A DNA stretch of 64,000 bases from Acinetobacter tjernbergiae DSM 14971 = CIP 107465 (GCF_000374425.1 NZ_KB894362.1:62001-126000), one strand, 5' to 3'; shown: positions 48,599 to 57,833, counted from the stretch's first letter. Notes: a model not told the origin generated them from the sequence alone. Numbers and translations: made by a program.

Positions 48599-48949
48599 AG
48601 GTATTCCTTAGGATATTTCCAATTTCATATCACTTGTGTTGAGCAGCTTTCATGCCAAAATTATTTTTTATTTTTTTCAACAACTTATAATTATTTTAAA
48701 ATATGTAGATGTTTATATTTCATCATTTTTTTAGATCAATGTTGTTTTATCAACATGTCTTACCAAAACCTCATCTAAAGTAAAATTAAATCAATTTTAA
48801 TTTTGTCATTTTAAATTACTAAAAATGAGAAGTTTAATTTACTCTTAGATATTTTCAAGTTCGAAGACATCATTCATTGATTAGATTCATTTAAACACCA
48901 AACTCAGCAACCGAAGATTGATACAATTAATACTCATATCTGAGTCTAC
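48599..48949. promoter_or_regulatory. AT-rich region upstream of the desulfinase operon
   Basis: About 350 bases without a supported gene, with many TTTTTA/TATAAT-like hexamers. It must contain the promoter of the seven-gene minus-strand operon starting at 48598. I cannot pick a single promoter or a regulator site by eye. Confidence 0.4.
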
Positions 48950-49060
48950 TTACAAAAAATATTCCCAGATAATGAAACCTAAACCAAATCCTAAAAATGC
49001 ATACAATGTAATAATAAAGAATACAAAACTAGCTTTATTTTCCTTGTTTAAAGAACTCAT
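48950..49060 (-). CDS. 36-residue single-pass membrane protein
   Basis: A short frame on the minus strand: MSSLNKENKAS, a hydrophobic helix of about 20 residues (FVFFIITLYAFLGFG, then LGFII), and the end WEYFL. A ribosome site AAGG lies 8-9 bases before the ATG. The polar positively charged head followed by one clean helix, then an aromatic belt (WEYF), is typical of genuine bacterial small membrane proteins. It is transcribed toward the desulfinase operon. No known family identified; function unknown. Confidence 0.6.
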   Translation of the reverse strand: MSSLNKENKASFVFFIITLYAFLGFGLGFIIWEYFL

Positions 49061-49387
49061 TGAGATACCTTGTATTAGCGTAAATATCATATTCTAAACA
49101 GGTATCAATTAAAAAATAGGTACAGTTCATGAAAAAATAAATATAACAAATATCACATTTAAGCTACTTCACTTTAAGTATTAATCAATCTCTCGCATAA
49201 ATCATTTTAATCTGTTGGGTTCTACAAATTCTAGCAATTAAATTAAATCGCAATCCAAGCCTTTTACCTCTATTTCGCTAGAACCTAGACTATATTTATA
49301 AAAATTTAAAAGTTAAATGACCCCAAACGATTCAAATTAAAGGCATAATTTGGGTACAAGGCTTTCCTAATGAAGCTGTGGTTGCAT
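49061..49387. other. Intergenic stretch, possible faint gene remnant
   Basis: No supported gene. On the plus strand, 49333-49430 can be read as PQTIQIKGIIWVQGFPNEA and onward into the end of the histidine kinase gene before a stop. It has a protein-like flavour but no start and no family I know. Confidence 0.35.
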
Positions 49388-50773
49388 CTAAACCTTATGA
49401 TTTACCCAAAGTAGACTTACAATCAAACCACCTGTTTCATGATTATTTAAAACTAAGCGCATACCATGTAATTGAGCAATTTTAGATACAATTGCCAATC
49501 CTAATCCTGAAGCTCCAACATCACTTCCACCAACTTGCGTAAATCGATTGGTAACCTCACCTAAAAACTTTGGATCAATCCCCGTTCCAGCATCAACCAC
49601 TTCAAAAATTATCATTTGAGCTTGCTTAAATAATTTTACTGAAATGACAGCATTATTTGGCGAATGCCTTAGGGCATTATCAAATAAATTACGTAACAAT
49701 GAGAGTAAAAGCGCCGAATCTCCATTCATCGTCACCTCTTCAACATCTAATTGAAATTCAATATTTCTCTTAAATGCCAATGGCATGAGTTGAGCAATTG
49801 CCTCTCGAATTAAAGCTGAAAAAATAACAGTTGTGGTATGTACAGACATTTGCCCCGCCTCTAAACGAGCCAACAAAAGCATTTGTTCGACCACTTGCTG
49901 ATTACGCTCTACACTCTCAGATAAACGCTGTAAAATCGTTTCTCTTGCATCAGGTTGAATCAATGCTTGTTCAACTTGCAATTTAATCACTGTAAGTGGC
50001 GTTCTAAGTTCATGCGCTGCATCAGCTAAAAAACGTTTTTCTCTTTCTAATGAAGAATCTACTCGATGGAATAGATCATTTAACTCCGTTATCACGGGTT
50101 TTAATTCATCGGGCGAATGAGGTAAATGTAACGCACTTAAATCATTGAAATCGCGTTGAGAAATTTTTTCACCCAATTCCACTAACGGTGCAAATGCTTT
50201 TTTAAGTTGAAGTTTTAATAAACATAAGGCTAAAAAAAGTGCAAAAATCAAACTGAGTAATAGACTCGCTTCGATATTGGTTGATAGCTCCTGTCGAATA
50301 TCTAATCGCTCTGCAACAGCAAGCCAGCTCTTTTTGTTAGGCAGCCAAACGGTATAAACTATCCAATCATATTCTCCGCCTTGAAATTGTGTTAATCCCT
50401 CTTTTAATGGTGCTAAAGCATGATTTGGGGCACTGGCCGAACGCAGGACTAAATCACCCTCTTTACTCCAGACCTGAATTGCGATCTTCTTTTCATACGC
50501 ATGACCATTGAAGCGTTGATCGCCTGAACTGATATGTTCAAGTAATGTTTCATCAAGGCTTTTTTGCAAATCTATCCAATTTTGGTGGGTCTGCTCTGAA
50601 TCAATTAAGCCCTTAATAATTCTGGTATTATCAATTAACGTAGCGTCAAACAACTCATTTACTTCATGTTTTGTCGCAAGATAGCCTAAAATACTACTCA
50701 ACACTAATGCGAGAATAAGCGCATATAAACTTGTTCTAACAACTTGTTGTTTTATCGATAATATTTTCTGCAT
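49388..50773 (-). CDS. Sensor histidine kinase (QseC/PmrB-like)
   Basis: A 461-residue two-component sensor. Membrane helices at about 13-33 and 170-188 flank a periplasmic domain of about 135 residues. Phospho-acceptor His254 lies in DAAHELRTPLTVIK, the N box is LLRNLFDNALRHSP (about 360) and the G boxes are DAGTGID and GASGLGLAIV (about 403-432). It overlaps the response regulator gene by one base. Gene order apbE, regulator, kinase suggests it controls the flavin-transfer/thioredoxin cluster next door, of which only parts survive. Signal unknown. Confidence 0.92.
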   Translation of the reverse strand: MQKILSIKQQVVRTSLYALILALVLSSILGYLATKHEVNELFDATLIDNTRIIKGLIDSEQTHQNWIDLQKSLDETLLEHISSGDQRFNGHAYEKKIAIQVWSKEGDLVLRSASAPNHALAPLKEGLTQFQGGEYDWIVYTVWLPNKKSWLAVAERLDIRQELSTNIEASLLLSLIFALFLALCLLKLQLKKAFAPLVELGEKISQRDFNDLSALHLPHSPDELKPVITELNDLFHRVDSSLEREKRFLADAAHELRTPLTVIKLQVEQALIQPDARETILQRLSESVERNQQVVEQMLLLARLEAGQMSVHTTTVIFSALIREAIAQLMPLAFKRNIEFQLDVEEVTMNGDSALLLSLLRNLFDNALRHSPNNAVISVKLFKQAQMIIFEVVDAGTGIDPKFLGEVTNRFTQVGGSDVGASGLGLAIVSKIAQLHGMRLVLNNHETGGLIVSLLWVNHKV

Positions 50774-51453
50774 TACAGTTCTACTTGAACTAAATATCCA
50801 ACACCACGAATGGTTCGAATAAACTCAGGAAATAGCTTTTTACGTAAATGATGGATATGCACCTCTAGAGCATTACTTTCTAATTCATCTTTATCTAATA
50901 ATGCCGTTTCTAAACGATCACGGGTGATCACCTGTCCGATATGCTCCATCAGCAACTTCAGCAAGCGATACTCTTGACGCGATAAGCTAATTTTTTGATT
51001 TAAATAAAAAACTTGATGTGAACTTGGATCTAAACAAACCTCACCAATTTTAATTTTGGTCTGCGCACGGCCACAACGTCGTCTAATTAAAACACGAACT
51101 CTTGCCAGTAATTCAGATAAGTCAAAAGGTTTTAAAACATAATCATCTGCCCCAAGATCGAGACCAAAAACTCGGTCTTGAATCGTATCTCGCGCCGATA
51201 AAATCAGAACAGGCAAGTCTTGTTGCATTTCTCGTAATTGAGCAAGTAATTCAAAACCAGAAATTTTAGGTAAACCAATATCCAAAATCATCAAGTCATA
51301 GCTTGACGTTTGCAAGCAACCCATAACGCGTTCAGCATTCTTATGCCAATTTACCTCTGCACCTTGAGCTTGCAAGATTTCGGACAAAGACTCACCCAGC
51401 ATAAGATCATCTTCAACTAAAAAAATACGTTGTCCACTTAGTCGATAATCCAT
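50773..51453 (-). CDS. OmpR/PhoB-family response regulator
   Basis: A 226-residue regulator. Receiver domain 1-120, with the acidic pocket (VEDD, about 13-16), phospho-acceptor Asp58 in LMILDIGLPKISG and the conserved Lys in DYVLKPFDLSELLAR. Winged-helix DNA-binding domain from about 130 (LSRQEYRLLKLLMEH, then LEVHIHHLRKKL). It overlaps apbE upstream by 16 bp and the kinase downstream by one base, so the three are coupled. Partner of the kinase at 49388. Confidence 0.93.
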   Translation of the reverse strand: MDYRLSGQRIFLVEDDLMLGESLSEILQAQGAEVNWHKNAERVMGCLQTSSYDLMILDIGLPKISGFELLAQLREMQQDLPVLILSARDTIQDRVFGLDLGADDYVLKPFDLSELLARVRVLIRRRCGRAQTKIKIGEVCLDPSSHQVFYLNQKISLSRQEYRLLKLLMEHIGQVITRDRLETALLDKDELESNALEVHIHHLRKKLFPEFIRTIRGVGYLVQVEL

Positions 51454-52343
51454 GCTTGTCCCTCTGATTGTTCTGCTAAGAACTGTTTTGCACCTGCACC
51501 TTCTAACATTGCTAAGGTCGCTAACATGCCAGCTTGAATACAGGTTTGAGCATAAACGGTAATTGAACGCGGTGCATCTTTTACAGATGACCCAGTTAAT
51601 GGGTTTAAAATATGGCTATAACGAACACCATCTTTGAACAGATATCTTTTACTATCACCACTGGTCGCCATAGCCCCTGTATTTAAATCAAAATAGGCTT
51701 GCGCTTGATTATTTTGTTCAGGTGTTTCTAAACCGATTCGCCATGCCAGACCTGATTTTCTTGGCCCTCTCGCTCTGAGATCCCCACCAAAATTGACTAA
51801 ATAAGCTTGCTGACTTAATTGCTCAATGATTTCGGCACAACGATCCACTGCGTATTCTTTACCAATTCCACCAAAATCGAGCGACATTCCTTGAGGTAAG
51901 TAAATTTTTTTCTGAGATTGCTGCCATTTCACTTTGTCCCAACCAATATGAGGCAGAAGCTGATTGATTTGCTCAATACTTGGAACTTGCTCTGAACCGT
52001 CAAAATGCCAAATTTTTCCAAGTACACCAGAGGTAATATCAAATTTTTTTTCGGACAATTGATATAAAATTTCAGAAAAATCAAATAATTTTGCTGTTTC
52101 GTCATCCACATCAAACCAACAATCGGTATTGCGATGTAAAGCAGCTAAAAAACTATCATTACGATAACGGCTATACTTCTGTTCAATGCGTAAACATTCT
52201 GCATAAACAGCTTGTGCGATATGTGCTGCACTCGTCCAATCAGTATGATCTAATAAAACTTGGCAAGGGCTTGCCATCGCAGTAAAGCGAATTTGATGAA
52301 GCGCATCATTTTCTTGTATTAATTCTAATCTATGAGACATCAT
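51438..52343 (-). CDS. apbE: FAD:protein FMN transferase (ApbE)
   Basis: A 301-residue ApbE-family protein: TAMASPCQVLL near the start, FSEILYQLSEKKFDITSG, SLDFGGIGKEYAVDRC (the FAD-binding region, about 150-165), LVNFGGDLRARGP and the metal-site region ATSGDSKRYLFKDG. It covalently attaches FMN to Thr/Ser of target flavoproteins. There is no clear signal peptide or lipobox, unlike many ApbE proteins. It is the first of three overlapping genes; upstream lie the remains of DUF3570 and tlpA genes, its usual neighbours. Confidence 0.9.
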   Translation of the reverse strand: MMSHRLELIQENDALHQIRFTAMASPCQVLLDHTDWTSAAHIAQAVYAECLRIEQKYSRYRNDSFLAALHRNTDCWFDVDDETAKLFDFSEILYQLSEKKFDITSGVLGKIWHFDGSEQVPSIEQINQLLPHIGWDKVKWQQSQKKIYLPQGMSLDFGGIGKEYAVDRCAEIIEQLSQQAYLVNFGGDLRARGPRKSGLAWRIGLETPEQNNQAQAYFDLNTGAMATSGDSKRYLFKDGVRYSHILNPLTGSSVKDAPRSITVYAQTCIQAGMLATLAMLEGAGAKQFLAEQSEGQAWIID

Positions 52344-52424
52344 ACTCAGGCTTAGTTTAAATCAGTATAAATTATGAAACCTACCGCTCGAAAGTAATAG
52401 GTTTTAATAGCTTAGATTAAATTA

Positions 52425-52625
52425 TTACCATTTAAAACTATAACCAAGTTGAACAAAGGTTGCCGATAAATCTGGTTGCAAAATTTGTCCTGCTAAATTC
52501 CCACCAATCGGTTTTAAATCTTTAGCTTTCTGATCATATTGTTCGACGCGGAAACTCAGCTCACGGTCATTTGCAAGATTCATCCCAAACTTAACACCGT
52601 AGGTCGTTGCATCAAACGCACCCAA
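52425..52625 (-). pseudogene. C-terminal remnant of a DUF3570 outer-membrane protein
   Basis: Only about 66 residues are left. The frame LGAFDATTYGVKFGMNL and the ending FVQLGYSFKW with a terminal aromatic residue are those of DUF3570 beta-barrel proteins, which are several hundred residues long and usually sit between tlpA and apbE. The 5' part is missing, and the sequence runs straight into the tlpA gene in another frame, so a deletion joined the two genes near 52610-52625. Confidence 0.72.
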
Positions 52626-53167
52626 GCGGCTAAGCGCACAATCTCAGCCTCATACTCGGCTTCTTTTGCCTTGAAGAAACCTTGATGTTTTGCTGCTGGC
52701 TGACCATCGCGCCCAAGAATAAATGTGGAAGGCATTCCTGGTACCTTAAATTGGCTGGCTAACTTTCCTTGTTGGTCTGATCTAATTTCAAAATTAGGCT
52801 GATATTGCTGAATAAACTTGAGCGCTAATGCAGGATCTTTGTCTACATTGATTCCGATGAAAACCAATCCATCTTTTCCGTACTTGGCTTGCATTTGTTT
52901 CATCCAAGGAAAAGATTCTCGACAAGGGCCACACCAACTGGCCCAGAAATCAATCACAACCACTTTCCCTGCGTATTTCGACCAATTAATATCGCTCGCT
53001 GGCAACATTTTATTGTTCACAGAAACTGCTGACGGTTCTGCTGCCTGAATTGCACTGACGCTCAAAGCACTACCACAACTCAGTAATGCTAAAACTGCAA
53101 TTCGCCATTTTATTTTTGCTAACGTTTGTTTTTCCCAAGCCATCGACTGACTCCACATTTTCCTCAA
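52580..53167 (-). CDS. TlpA-like thioredoxin-fold protein with altered C-terminus
   Basis: A 195-residue exported thioredoxin. A membrane/signal helix lies at about 22-42, and the active site WCGPC in DFWASWCGPCRESFPWM at about 76-80. GMPSTFILGRDG supplies the cis-proline. After EAEIVRL the last ~13 residues (AWVRLMQRPTVLSLG) are DUF3570 DNA read in the wrong frame, so the native C-terminus was cut off. The catalytic fold may survive. TlpA proteins reduce periplasmic disulfides using electrons from DsbD, and the neighbouring dsbD is broken here. Confidence 0.8.
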   Translation of the reverse strand: MRKMWSQSMAWEKQTLAKIKWRIAVLALLSCGSALSVSAIQAAEPSAVSVNNKMLPASDINWSKYAGKVVVIDFWASWCGPCRESFPWMKQMQAKYGKDGLVFIGINVDKDPALALKFIQQYQPNFEIRSDQQGKLASQFKVPGMPSTFILGRDGQPAAKHQGFFKAKEAEYEAEIVRLAAWVRLMQRPTVLSLG

Positions 53168-53184
53168 GCGAGCTTGCTGGTCAT

Positions 53185-54131
53185 ATGGTATGGAAACAAG
53201 ATCCTAATTTTGGACGTGTGGCTGTATTTCATGATGCTGCAACAATGAAAGTTGGTATTACCCATTTAGGTAGTAGCCAACCAGAAACCGTCCAAATCAA
53301 ATTGCGTTACCAAGGTTGTGCTGATAGTGGCTTATGCTTTCCAGCTGTAGATGAAGTGCTCACCATTCATCCCAAAGGATTAAAATTGGTTTCTGCAACG
53401 GGTATTAAAAAGCCCAATACCTCTCTAGAAACCATCAGTCCTGTAAAAAATAAAGATGAAAATTACGATCTGAATAACGCCTCTAGTCTTGCTGCATTTT
53501 TAAATCATGCGAGTGTGCCACTTATTTTATTAACACTTTTAGTCTTAGGTGCAGGTCTTGCATTTACACCTTGTGTATTTCCCATGATGCCGATTCTTTC
53601 AGGTTTGATTGCAGGTGAAAAAAGTGAGCGATTGACAGGATGGAGAGGTTTTAAACTGTCCCTTGCTTATTGGCGCTATTTTTATGGATCGGTGCTGCAA
53701 CAGGCCAAGATGATCCATTACACCCACTTGCTGCTTTAAGCCATACGGCAGTATCACCCGACACCACTAAACCCGTGAATGTCGTCTTTGAAACAGTGAG
53801 CCAACCGCAAGCTTTACAAGCCTTATTAGATCAAGCCAAACAAAATAAACAGACTGTTGTAATCGATGTATCTGCTGATTGGTGTGCTGCTTGCCAAATC
53901 ATGGAACGTTCAACGTTTCGCGATAGCCGTGTGATTGAAGCATTTTCGAAATATAAAAGAATTCGTTTTGATATGAGCGAAAGCAGTCAAGTACAAAAAG
54001 AATGGCTACAAGCCATGCATTTGTATGGTCCACCTGCACTTATTTTTATCGACAACAATGGCAATGAATTAAAAAATTTACGCGTTCAAGGGGAAATTGA
54101 AGCCGATAAACTGATTGCACATCTTAAATAA
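53185..54131 (+). pseudogene. dsbD: dsbD (thiol:disulfide interchange protein), broken by two deletions
   Basis: Three features show a ruined gene. First, the frame begins within the N-terminal domain (WKQDPNFGRVAVFHD; CADSGLCFP has the paired cysteines), with the signal peptide and about 90 residues missing. Second, after the first membrane helix with FTPCVFPMMPIL and RGFKLSLAY, the other helices are missing and the frame shifts near 53670. Third, the C-terminal thioredoxin domain follows in another frame (SADWCAACQIM, with the CxxC). DsbD normally has about 600 residues and moves electrons across the inner membrane. No functional protein is expected. Confidence 0.88.
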
Positions 54132-54196
54132 ATCATCCAAATCTAGGCATCTTGAATATCATTTATTCTAGATGCCTTTGCATTTTTAATGCCTCA

Positions 54197-55081
54197 CTAT
54201 ATTGGATCAATATGAGTGACCACATCGATGACATTATGATTTTTAAGGACTTCATTTCTCGCCTCTACTGCAATTCTATGTCCTTCTTTGACACTTTGTT
54301 CGCCACTGACTTCCAAATGAACATCGACAATAATCATGTCACCCATTTTACGTGTTCTCAGTTGATGTAGACCCAATATCCCGTCTTTCTTCAATAAAGT
54401 TTCTTTGATCGCAGCTATTTCATCTTCGTTCGCCGACTTGTCCATCAAATCATGTAAGCCCGTCCAGCTAAATTCAAACCCCATTTTGGCAATCATTAAA
54501 CCAACAATTAAGGCTGCGATTGGGTCAAGAATTGGATATCCTACGAGATTACCTAAAATCCCTAAGGCAACAACAAAAGAAGATGCTGCATCTGAACGTG
54601 CATGCCAAGCATTTGCAATCAATAAACTTGATTTTACTTTTTTGGCAATAGCGAGCATATAGCGGAACAAAAGTTCTTTACAGATCAAGGCTGTTATCGC
54701 AACCCAAAGCGCCATACTATGCACTTTAGGAATTTGTTCAGGATGAAGGATCTTATGCGTTGCCGTCCATAACATGCCAACACCAACAATGAATAAGATC
54801 AGACCAAGTATAAAAGATGCTGCATTTTCAAAACGAAGATAACCATATGGATGTGCATCGTCAGGTGCTTTTTGGCTATGACGGTTCGCGGCCAATACAA
54901 TAAAATCCGCAACTAAATCACTTAAAGTATGGATACCATCTGCAACTAGACCTTGTGATTTTGAAAAAATACCAATCAATATCTGTCCAATCGACAAAAA
55001 GATATTAACAACAACACTTATCCATGTTGATTTGGAAGCAGCTTTTGCTCTCGACTCAAGATCAATATTTGATTCAATCAT
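54197..55081 (-). CDS. Cation diffusion facilitator (FieF-like metal exporter)
   Basis: A 294-residue CDF transporter. Five or six membrane helices cover the first 210 residues, with metal-site motifs DGIHTLSDLVADF (helix 2) and HARSDAASSFVVALG (helix 5, HxxxD), and HPYGYLRFEN between. The C-terminal cytoplasmic domain has the VDVHLEVSGEQSV fold and an ending VVTHIDPI. CDF proteins export Zn, Fe or Mn in exchange for protons. It follows the cytochrome b561 gene by 19 bp on the same strand. Metal specificity is not readable; the paired DxxxD/HxxxD sites allow Zn or Fe. Confidence 0.92.
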   Translation of the reverse strand: MIESNIDLESRAKAASKSTWISVVVNIFLSIGQILIGIFSKSQGLVADGIHTLSDLVADFIVLAANRHSQKAPDDAHPYGYLRFENAASFILGLILFIVGVGMLWTATHKILHPEQIPKVHSMALWVAITALICKELLFRYMLAIAKKVKSSLLIANAWHARSDAASSFVVALGILGNLVGYPILDPIAALIVGLMIAKMGFEFSWTGLHDLMDKSANEDEIAAIKETLLKKDGILGLHQLRTRKMGDMIIVDVHLEVSGEQSVKEGHRIAVEARNEVLKNHNVIDVVTHIDPI

Positions 55082-55100
55082 AATCTTTTAAGCTCTTGGT

Positions 55101-55610
55101 TCATTTTTTAAAATAAAGCATACTTTTCAGAACATTATCTTTAAATACATAGTGATGAATTAAGGCAGCTAGTGCATGTAAACCTATAAGTACCATGAAA
55201 AAATTTCCAAGAAATTCATGAGTTTCACCAATTATTTCTACGTCCCATGAGTTACTTATTAAAGGTAAATTCATTCCAAATAACTGATAACTTTCGGTTA
55301 ATCCAGATAAAGTAAACCAACCTAATACAGGAATTAAAAATAACAATGAATAAAGCGTATGTTTCACCATTAAAAATAAAGTTTTCTGATATTTACTCAT
55401 CGGCTTATTGTGTGGGAGATCTTTTCTATAAATAGAAATCATTATAATTCTGATAAAAAATAACAGAAATACAGAGACTCCAGCAAAAACATGCAGTTCC
55501 CCACTTTTTAGATGTACTGTTGGATCTCCGCCAGTGATATAAGCAAGTACGACAAGAACAAGCGTCAGCCAATGCACAATCATTACAGGAAAAGGATATT
55601 TATTTTTCAT
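55101..55610 (-). CDS. Cytochrome b561 family membrane protein
   Basis: A 169-residue protein with four membrane helices. Histidines suitable as haem ligands lie in helix 1 (VMIVHWLTLVLV), helix 2 (SGELHVFAGVSVFLLF), helix 4 (GETHEFLGNFFMVLIGLHALAALIHHYV). Family members act as superoxide:ubiquinone oxidoreductases (CybB-like) or Ni/Fe-hydrogenase-type b cytochromes. It leads a two-gene unit with the cation exporter. A Fur-box-like sequence lies about 145-165 bp upstream. Confidence 0.85.
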   Translation of the reverse strand: MKNKYPFPVMIVHWLTLVLVVLAYITGGDPTVHLKSGELHVFAGVSVFLLFFIRIIMISIYRKDLPHNKPMSKYQKTLFLMVKHTLYSLLFLIPVLGWFTLSGLTESYQLFGMNLPLISNSWDVEIIGETHEFLGNFFMVLIGLHALAALIHHYVFKDNVLKSMLYFKK

Positions 55611-55931
55611 ACCACCCCGATATTAAAATTCATATTTAAAAATATATAAAAACATTCTATTACATTATAAAAGTAATCTTAAAATTAAATTAATTTTTAA
55701 AGAAATATTTTAAATATCAAGAACTAAAAACAAATATCATTTAACACCAAATAAAAATAATCATTCTCAATTTCATTCATTACAAATTCATGAGTAAATA
55801 CAACTCTAATTATTTTCATGCTTAATCGAAAAGTATTTTATGCAAAAATTCAGCATAAAATACTTGGGTATCTGAATTATTAATTTAGCTTAATCCGCCC
55901 AAATAATGCTATTAAGTGAATCAATACGGTA
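55611..55931. other. AT-rich intergenic region
   Basis: About 320 bases upstream of the cytochrome b561 gene and downstream of nudC, both minus strand. No gene is visible. It contains the Fur-box-like sequence listed separately; other parts show only A/T runs. Confidence 0.45.
55756..55774 (-). promoter_or_regulatory. Possible Fur box
   Basis: Read on the minus strand the 19 bases are GAAATTGAGAATGATTATT, which by my count agree with the consensus GATAATGATAATCATTATC at 14 of 19 positions. It lies about 145 bp before the cytochrome b561 start. A match of this quality in AT-rich DNA can occur by chance. Confidence 0.4.
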
Positions 55932-56705
55932 TTACAACCATTCACTCGTATCATCGGCGACTGCTGTACCATGAATGATATGCATAATCATGGCATAGGC
56001 AATACTGCCTTTAAATGGAATTTCTGGAAGTTGATCAAATTTAAAAAATTGTGCATCACTAATCTCATCTTGCTGTAATTCAATTTCGCCCGCGTGATAA
56101 TCTGCTTTAAATGCAACCATCAAATTGCTTGGAAATGGCCAAGGCTGACTTGCCAAATATTTTATATTTTTAATGTGTAGGCCTACTTCCTCAAGTGTCT
56201 CACGTCGAACAGCATCTTCTAATGTTTCCCCTACCTCAACAAAACCCGCGATCAAACTGTACATTTGCGTTTTATTTCGTGCATTTTTTGCGAGTAGAAT
56301 TTCATCATCACCACGTGTAATAATCGTAATAACACATGGATTCACTTTTGGATATTGTGTATAGCCACAACTTGGGCAAACCATCGCAAACTGCTCAATG
56401 CTTTGGGTGGTTTTAATTCCACATCGACCACAAAACTGATGATTACGTCGCCATTCGAGTAGTTGTACAGCGCGACTTGCTTGCTCAAATTGGGTCTTAT
56501 TCCAAAACTGTACTAACTGACGAATCGGTACAAAATCGAATCCTTCAGGAATGGTTTCATTTTCACATAAATCTCGAGCAATGACTTTATGATCACTTGA
56601 TAACGCCAGATCATTAAGCAATCTTTCAACTTGAGGCAGTTGAAAATCTTGATCCACTAAAAGCTGCTGTTGTTGAAAAATATAAGCAATTGATAAATTA
56701 GACAT
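55932..56705 (-). CDS. nudC: NADH pyrophosphatase / RNA-decapping enzyme NudC
   Basis: A 257-residue Nudix enzyme with a four-Cys zinc ribbon (FCGRCG and CPSCGYTQYP, about residues 97-118), the Nudix box GFVEVGETLEDAVRRETLEEVG (in parts, about 158-180) and the diagnostic SQPWPFPSNLM motif after it. NudC hydrolyses NADH to NMNH and AMP and removes NAD caps from RNA. Length equals that of the E. coli enzyme (257). It stands alone on the minus strand. Confidence 0.96.
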   Translation of the reverse strand: MSNLSIAYIFQQQQLLVDQDFQLPQVERLLNDLALSSDHKVIARDLCENETIPEGFDFVPIRQLVQFWNKTQFEQASRAVQLLEWRRNHQFCGRCGIKTTQSIEQFAMVCPSCGYTQYPKVNPCVITIITRGDDEILLAKNARNKTQMYSLIAGFVEVGETLEDAVRRETLEEVGLHIKNIKYLASQPWPFPSNLMVAFKADYHAGEIELQQDEISDAQFFKFDQLPEIPFKGSIAYAMIMHIIHGTAVADDTSEWL

Positions 56706-56802
56706 TACTTTACCTTAGTGATATGCACATGATCTATATAAAGAAAATCTATGCTGTAGAATGAGTTATGAACGAAAACTTCTAATTTGTCACTGAACTT
56801 AT

Positions 56803-57066
56803 TCAATGATGCTTGTATTGGCGTGTACAATAACCACGAGACACTTCAGGTGAACGTAACTGCAAATGTTTTGTTTTACGTCCACTTACTCTCTTCCGCC
56901 AAAGCTTGAAGCTATTGGCTTGTAAATGAAGCCGCATAAGTCGAATCACAGCTGATTCATTTAAACTATATTCACGAGCGATCGCTTCAAATGGGGTTCT
57001 GTCTTCCCAAGCCATTTCAATAATTCTAGATATATCACCATCGAGATATTGAGCTGTCTGAATCAC
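56803..57066 (-). CDS. TIGR03643 family small protein
   Basis: An 87-residue basic protein. RIIEMAWEDRTPFEAI and YSLNESAVIRLMRLHL form a helix-turn-helix-like fold typical of family TIGR03643, followed by KLWRKRVSGRKTKH. The family is common in gammaproteobacteria and cyanobacteria, its function is unknown and nucleic-acid binding is plausible from charge and fold. An upstream ATG with AAGGAT supports the start at 57066. Confidence 0.85.
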   Translation of the reverse strand: MIQTAQYLDGDISRIIEMAWEDRTPFEAIAREYSLNESAVIRLMRLHLQANSFKLWRKRVSGRKTKHLQLRSPEVSRGYCTRQYKHH

Positions 57067-57833
57067 AAAATCATCCTTACTTTTAGAATTAAACTCAAAA
57101 ATTCATGTAATAGATAACTATCAATCATCTGTTATCAGAATTTAAATATTTGGATGATATTAAGATGTTATAGATGAAAAATTTGTGATTTTTTTAAGCC
57201 TAAATAGTACAAAAAATGATCTAAAAAAGCGAGGAAGTCTAATTTCCCACAAAATGATTGATCTACAAATTTATATAATTCATTTTATACGACAGCGGTC
57301 TTTTTAGGATTTAACTTCGCTTAGGCTACTCAGAGATCAAAACTATCCGACTTAAACTAACCATCATCAATCTGGCAGAATATTTTGAGTATTGGATAGT
57401 AACGTTAAAGAAATTAAAAAAAGCCACATCTGGAAATGTGGCGAAAGGTGTAACTATACTTGTACGGCTTTACCTTATGATTAAATTAACGGAATTAGCT
57501 TAAATCAAACTGAATTTATAGGACTAAAGAAAAGCATCTGATCGTTATGGATCATAAGACTGATAAGAAATCTGAGTTTTATAAGGTATGAAATAAGTTG
57601 CATTAGAAGCATATGATTTATCTATTGTAGTTTCTTAAATGAATAAATTGGATATAAATAAGCCCTTGTAAAAACAAAGACTTATTTATATATTTGGTGG
57701 ATGCAGTCATAGTCAAATTAATACATTGATAAATAAAAAATTTAAAATTTAGTTTTTACCGCTATTTTTAATACAAAAGTTCAAACAATAATTTTTTGTA
57801 TTTCATCCAGAAAGCATTATGCATATGCACCCC
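57067..57833. other. Intergenic region with an orphan minus-strand terminator
   Basis: About 770 bases with no supported reading frame on either strand. It holds the hairpin at 57415-57442 and a weaker stem (AAATAAG / CTTATTT) near 57655-57690. The minus-strand gene at 57834 ends almost 400 bases before the stronger hairpin, so an unannotated minus-strand transcript is possible. Confidence 0.45.
57415..57442 (-). terminator. Orphan Rho-independent terminator
   Basis: A 7-bp stem GCCACAT / ATGTGGC with a 6-nt loop. On the minus strand it is followed by TTTTTTTAATTTC, a classical U tract. No gene ends just before it on that strand. Confidence 0.6.

Noticed and set aside
53086..53184. A start for dsbD at 53086
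   Set aside because: The first 33 codons are the antisense of the tlpA signal peptide; the DsbD homology begins only near 53185.
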